Shown: in pieces, positions 59,125-64,000 of the stretch | How the letters are laid out: every line of letters begins with the position of its first letter | Position numbering within the stretch: the first letter of the stretch is position 1 | DNA from: Saturnia japonica | Lineage: Eukaryota; Arthropoda; Insecta; Lepidoptera; Saturniidae | Direction of reading: 5' to 3' | NCBI GenBank assembly: GCA_033032175.1 | Contig: CM065311.1 | Location: forward strand, 6,379,190-6,443,189 | DNA length: 64,000 nt | Program-made: the position numbers and the translations under genes | Notes under the pieces: model-generated | Databases searched by the model: none | The model's input: only the letters and a program-made list of their open reading frames with translations | What the model was told of the DNA's origin: nothing

Positions 59125-60635
59125 CACTATGTGGCTTTGGTGAACACCAGCTTCTAGAGCACACCTGTCTGATTCGCCATTATTGACGCGAACAGCCTGG
59201 TAATGATCTCGGAGATAAGATGAAAACCATTCCAGCACTAAGGGTGAAAACTGAAGACAAGAAAGAGCGGTAAACAGAAGATCGTAGTGAACAGCATTAA
59301 ATGCATTACTAAAATCTATAGGGACCAATACTATGACCATACCTTTTTCCATACTAGTTCTAAAACGTATTTCGTGATCTTAAGCAGAGCAGTAATAGTA
59401 CTGTGGGCGGTTCGGAAGCCAGACTAAAACTGATTTAATAACTCATTGTCACTGAGGAAAGAAGTAACTTGCTTATTGACAATAGATTCAAAAATTTTGG
59501 AAAGGAAGTGAAGCATAGATAAGGTCGAAAATGATTACAAGCTGTGGATTGGTAACTTTAGAAAGCGGTGCAATATAAGCATTCTTCCAAGAAGTAGGAT
59601 AAATCCCCGTGGTTAAAGAAAAGTTTATGATAGTAGTCACACGTGGGAGAATAAACTTATGAATAGGTATATAAGTATTGTAGCATGACACGACCAATAT
59701 TATCAAAATCTACAGTTTTGGATTTGAGAGTTAGAAATACTTTTGTTATTTCATTGTCAGTAGTAGGGGAAACCTCAAAGGGCTCCATTAGAGGACGGGG
59801 TAAACAAGTAAGAAATTGAAGAATAAAATTTTTAACACTTAGCTTGAGCTTAGAAGCACTACCCTCTAGGGTTTCGCCTGTTGATAATGGGGTTCGCGAC
59901 AAGATAGTAGCACAGAATATAAGGCGGCTGACTGGTTTGGTCGCGCGAGAAACCCGCTTGATGATGTAAAACTTTATCAGGAGATACCGAAATGAAAGCT
60001 AAATTTATTCTTGATCTTTCTCAGCACTCTCACAAACTGAAAATATACTTTTAGGTATCGGTACCTAATGTTGATACGTTAATTAATGTTAAGGCTTGAT
60101 ACGAAATTCATTTATGGTCACATCCGAAAACATAAATACTAATTTGAGAACTAAGCAACAATTATTATAGGATATATCCGCAGATGAGAAACTTGAAGCT
60201 GATTTGAAATGATATAATAATAGATTATTGAAAAGTAAGACAGAAGCTCCCATGCAAACCAGTGGATTTCCTTTTATCTTTTGGTTCATCTTACTTATTT
60301 AAGAGCATGGACGTATAAAAAGGCGGATGTAGTTCCTCTAAGACAAAAGTGAAGAACAGCAACGGCGAACACGTAAATGTGTGTGAGAGTTTTTAGAGTA
60401 TTGCCATAAGAAAATTAAATAAAATTGGTTATGTCTGAGGATAACATTAATTATTCTAAAGATTCATGTAAATTTCCTCCTATTTCCCGTAAATCCATAA
60501 CAACCCTTCTCCTGCCTCAACTGTTCCTAAATCTTTAAAAGTTCAGTCTTCATCAACTTCTCAATCTACTGTATCTTTGAATAAAACTGTCTGTTTACCG
60601 CATCGCCCTTGTTCAACTCCCTCAAAAACATATAA

Positions 60636-60985
60636 TCGTAATTTGACTTCCACTCTGTCTTCTGTTTCAATGGTTGTGCTCTAACAGAACCTAAAAATCC
60701 CCCACCCACTGGTATTCTTGTAAATTTAATACCTATCTACTTTATAATGGTTTTTTTATCCAAATTTAACACGGCATTATCGAACAATATCATACTACTA
60801 ATCTCGCAAGTAATTGAAAAATATATATATCTGAAAAAGGACAGTGTGCTCCAATGGAACTGCAAAAGAATTAGACCAAAAAAACAAGAAATTTGATACC
60901 TTAATAATTTTTTTAAGCTGTCAGTCTTTGCGATTTGTGAGACGTGGTTAAAACATTACTCCAGGTTATTTAGGTATATTAGGTA
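60636..60985. other. Unique sequence after the tandem block
   Basis: Continues the direction of the TATA-linked frame region for a short way (ccccacccactggtattc) but shows no recognisable gene. Confidence 0.3.
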
Positions 60986-61503
60986 CTAGTTGTGCCCGTG
61001 GCTTCGCTCACGTGGACTACCGTATGCCCACGCGAATCTTGCTCCCTCGCTCCCGGCTATTTTAAAGACTAAAATGCATATTGTGGATGTTACTTAGAAG
61101 ATAGATGTATACTCTCCCGGACTTTTTTGTAGGTGTTTTTAATGCATACCTTTATGCCATACATTAATTTGCTATAACTCTTATGGTTTACTCATCATAA
61201 GCCGTTTAAGCGCCCGAATTGATTCACCATGACCAGTGTTTTTTTTATTTATCCGGAACACTAACTCTTTTTTAAAATAAAAGTAGCCTAAGTTACTCCC
61301 TGTATTATCAGCTATCTATCAGTGAAAATCCCATTAAAATCGGTCCAACAGTTTCGGAGATTACCCGGAACAAGCAGACAGACAGACAAAAATTTTAAAA
61401 TGGGCTTTTTGTTATAGGTATCGTAAATACTTTCATATATATTTAGTAGAAAACTGTTATTTTGACATTACAATCAGACACTTCAATTTTATTAATTGTA
61501 TAA
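60986..61503 (-). mobile_element. Helitron-like element, near full length (about 518 bp)
   Basis: On the minus strand it begins near tataCAATTAATAAAATTGAAG and ends cacgggcacaaCTAG|T at 60986. It is the longest copy of the family in the window and shows the whole body, so it serves as the reference for the truncated ones. Confidence 0.65.
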
Positions 61504-61967
61504 ATTTCTGGGTATTTTTGTCTTAGAGATGATAGAGATGATGGTAGCGATCAGTGCCTGATTAAAATATAATTCCCTCAATTTAATAGTCAAATTCAAT
61601 TCCTCTTTCTCCTCCTCTTTTAAATTATAGAACCGCCTTAGCGAACTGGGATTCATTCGCATCAATTGTTGACAATTTGATTTCGCCACTTCCTCCTGTC
61701 AATTTTGATGATTGTCCACAGACTATTAGATGTACAAGTGATTGTCAATGGAAAGATAAACAAGAAGAAGGAAAAAGAAGACATGGCTTCGGCCTTTTAA
61801 ATGACATTTAAACATGAATTGTAAATACGTCTGTTTTGGCTGCATGATTTTAAATACCTTTGTCTTTTCCTTTCACGAAAAGAAAACTATACCAGAGTTT
61901 TGGCGGGATCTGGAACTGCCATGTTGTGTTTTTATTTTCATTCATTATTAGGTTCTTTAACTTTATA
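61504..61967. other. Sequence between the Helitron-like element and the minus-strand ORF
   Basis: A minus-strand frame at 61689-61492 (SLRRFYNLKEEEKEELNL) ends inside the Helitron-like element and has no recognised domain. It could be a remnant exon. Nothing else is seen. Confidence 0.3.
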
Positions 61968-62462
61968 TTATGTAATATTAATGGCATTTTGCGTGATATA
62001 GTTAGATTGTTGTGATAGAAAATCTACTAATAATAATCCCCCGTAATCCTCCTCCTCAACATGTTGTGCATAAGTGAAGTGAATTGTTAATATAAACTGG
62101 AACCATGCATTTTGGGATGTCACAAAACTCCCAAGGTAGTTCTGACCAGTGCTACTCGATATGTAGAGGGGTAATTCGGGCGTGTTGGCTGAAGTCTGAT
62201 AGACTTGACCTGATATCACTCCGTTGGCGATTCCGATAAATAAATCGAACCCGAATGAGAGGTGTTCGAACGCGTTGGCCAACTCGCACAAACCGTGCGA
62301 CCTTCCATACATCAGAGCGTGCGTGGCTATCAATCTAGTAATTAAATTATGTTTAATTAAATATTTTTCGCAATTTTGTTCGATAATGGCAGAATCAGTC
62401 AAAATTAAGGGATTACATCTCTGCCTATATACTTGATTAGAACAATGATGTGCATTAAAGCG
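61968..62462 (-). CDS. Unrecognised protein-coding exon, head to head with MSL2
   Basis: A minus-strand frame is open from a TAG near 62472 to a TAA at 61968, with about 145 residues downstream of a TTG at 62402 but no in-frame ATG before it. It reads naturally as protein: ATHALMYGRSHGLCELANAF, FGFDLFIGIANGVISGQVYQ, WFQFILTIHFTYAQHVEEED. Composition is balanced and less AT-driven than the flanks. A start exon may lie upstream: ATG near 62495 opens MTDVEEIAV. I do not recognise the family. It may be the last exon of a small gene sharing a promoter region with MSL2. Confidence 0.5.
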   Translation of the reverse strand, partial: RFNAHHCSNQVYRQRCNPLILTDSAIIEQNCEKYLIKHNLITRLIATHALMYGRSHGLCELANAFEHLSFGFDLFIGIANGVISGQVYQTSANTPELPLYISSSTGQNYLGSFVTSQNAWFQFILTIHFTYAQHVEEEDYGGLLLVDFLSQQSNYITQNAINIT

Positions 62463-62499
62463 AGACCACTGCTATTTCTTCGACGTCTGTCATGACTAT

Positions 62500-62834
62500 G
62501 AAGTTTGAAATTCGTTTTTGATAAGTGAAAGACCGGTTTGGAATCGGTCGAGTTCGCTCAAGTTATGCTGTTGGATGATTGCGTAGTGCCAGTAATGTCA
62601 GCATTATGTTGGAGTTTTCCTCACTGACCCATCTCAAATTTAAATATTATAGTCTGTTCCTATTTAACGATATCTTTGATCCAACCCTTTCATTTTGACA
62701 ATTTTGACATTGACACATGACAAATATGAGTTTGAAGATAGATTTGCGGCTTTTCTTTTGTATATTTTTGTGTAAACTAAACAAATAAAGGTAACATATG
62801 CACATGAAGGCATTTTAGTGTAATTTACGTAGCA
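62500..62834. promoter_or_regulatory. Putative bidirectional promoter between the unknown gene and MSL2
   Basis: About 330 bases separate the possible minus-strand start (near 62495) from the MSL2 ATG. No TATA box was recognised. The role follows only from the divergent layout. Confidence 0.35.
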
Positions 62835-63551
62835 ATGAATGCGACAAGTCTCTACGTTTCAACTTGTCGTCTGATTATTTTAGCCGAATCTACAGATAAA
62901 TCTTCGTGGATAGATTTATTTCGTTTAGTTCCCTATTTACGCCAATCATTATCTTGTACTGTTTGCGGTAATTTACTAAAAGAGCCGTACACGCCAACAA
63001 ATTCAAACTGTCAACATCACGTATGTAAAAAATGCAAAGGAGGTCGGAAGAAACTCAAACCCTCGTGCAGTTGGTGTAAAGATTACGATAACTATGCAGA
63101 GAACTTACAGTTACGAATTCTACTTCAGTGTTATAAAAAACTGTGTGAATATTTTATGGGAACTGATGTTTATAAAATTTTATTGGAAGAAGATGAAATA
63201 TCAGCTGGTATCAACGGTGGTACAGTCGCAAGTTCAGGTTTAATAGATTTGATACAAGAAGGGGCAGTATTTTCAGATGACTACAAGAGCACAGCGGGAC
63301 TTTCGAAGTCTGCATATAGTATATTACCATGTGTGTACACTAATTCTGCATCAACACAAACACATGCAGCATCATCATCTAATAATATAGAAGCTAGATC
63401 ATCAAATTCACCTAATTCAAGATCAACTACAAATGGGTCACCTTTGTATTCTGTAATGTATGCTGGGCCAGGTAATAAAATAACAATTAAGAGGAAGGCT
63501 GTAGATGAAATAGATTCAAATCAAAATGACCTCCATGCTAAAGAAAGTAAG
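62835..63551 (+). CDS. msl-2: E3 ubiquitin ligase MSL2, first coding exon (partial gene)
   Basis: MSL2 is the RING subunit of the MSL histone acetyltransferase complex. It ubiquitinates histone H2B, and in flies it drives X-chromosome dosage compensation. ATG at 62835 begins MNATSLYVSTCRLIILAEST, close to the animal MSL2 N-terminus, then LFRLVPYLRQSLSCTVCGNL. The RING-type zinc ligands visible are Cys41, Cys44, Cys59, His61, Cys64, Cys67, Cys78 and Cys81 (CTVC, CQHHVC, CKGG, CSWC). YKKLCEYF follows, then a Ser/Thr-rich low-complexity region. The exon is 239 codons and ends in phase 0 at AAAGAAAGTAAG|gttagt. The CXC DNA-binding domain expected further on lies beyond the window. Confidence 0.93.
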
Positions 63552-64000
63552 GTTAGTGTTCTCATATAATTTATTAAAATGTATGAGTGTATCCCTGGAA
63601 TGTTGAATATTTGTATTTGAGTTCATTTTCATAAAACAATAGGTATGATAAATATTGGAGAATAGAATTGTGGGTAAACAATATAATATATATAGAATTT
63701 ATGATTACAAACTTAGGACTTAGAGAAATCATGTTTATTCACAGGCTAACAAAATATAATCTATTGGTGTAATTAATAAATTAAAAGAGGGTAAAATTAT
63801 TATGACATGAGAAAGTAACGCAGAATAAATTATATTTTTTTTAAATTATAAAAATATAAAACCACACAAATTTTGAACCTTACTTATGGCTAAATTAGCT
63901 TGAAGATATTTTTGCATTTTTATTAGTGTATGGTAAAGTATATGTATAGGTAGTGCATATTGTATGTTTGTAGTCAGAGTGTGAGGTACATGGTTACCAT
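63552..64000 (+). other. MSL2 intron 1 (start)
   Basis: AT-rich sequence after the donor, with no exon recognised before the window ends. Confidence 0.6.

Larger units (their letters stand above)
57355..59947 (-). pseudogene. LINE X remains, copy 2
   Basis: Same split RT frames as in copy 1: 59902-59657, 59706-59488, 59352-59122, 58077-57889 and 57857-57609, with identical translations. No added coding capacity. Confidence 0.75.
55619..60635. repeat. 5-kb tandem duplication, copy 2 (5017 bp)
   Basis: Same content as copy 1. It keeps the full LINE Y coding stretch at 58640-58750 that copy 1 lost, so copy 2 is nearer the ancestral state there. The right end, ctcaaaaacatataa, passes into unique sequence (tcgtaatttgacttcc) that copy 1 does not have. 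Confidence 0.93.

Overview
The window reads as nuclear DNA of a moth or butterfly (Lepidoptera). It is AT-rich and its genes are split by GT-AG introns. Its gene set is conserved in animals (glutaminase, MRPS28, UPF3, MSL2), and its dispersed repeats are of lepidopteran type: tRNA-derived SINEs, Helitron-like elements ending CTAG|T, mariner/Tc1 relics and Jockey-like LINEs. The species cannot be named from the sequence alone.

The left half, about 1-31 kb, carries genes. In order they are: the last coding exon of a CYP4-clan cytochrome P450 (1203-1366, +); mitochondrial glutaminase in nine exons (3368-10006, +) with a candidate alternative first exon at 1798-1974; MRPS28 in two exons (11557-13727, -); the nonsense-mediated-decay factor UPF3 in seven exons (17159-23653, +); a small helix-turn-helix ORF of probable transposon origin (25744-26076, +); and a single-pass membrane leucine-rich-repeat protein (27855-30250, -) whose start-codon exon was not found. 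Their introns hold two hAT-type MITEs, a 639-bp inverted-repeat MITE flanked by TTA, a probable solo LTR and several Helitron and SINE copies.

From about 31 to 61 kb there is no convincing host gene. A LINE at 36.6-39.2 kb is intact in frame through its reverse transcriptase except for one TGA. A 1.6-kb segment occurs on both sides of that LINE, and the second copy is bracketed by the left end of one mariner family. A 5-kb block of nested LINE fragments, an LTR piece and a Tc1 relic is present twice in tandem (50646-55618 and 55619-60635). A short poly(A)-tailed retroposon of about 105 nt recurs five times. Three of its insertions have clear 12-14 bp target duplications, and one of those three is present twice through the tandem block.

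The right end, 61.9-64 kb, returns to host sequence. An unrecognised minus-strand reading frame lies head to head with the first coding exon of MSL2 (62835-63551, +), which continues past the window.

The genes do not form one pathway. UPF3 acts in mRNA surveillance, MSL2 in chromatin ubiquitination and acetylation, and glutaminase and MRPS28 in mitochondria. Both large duplications could be real or could be two haplotypes placed in tandem by an assembler. Reads spanning the junctions would decide.
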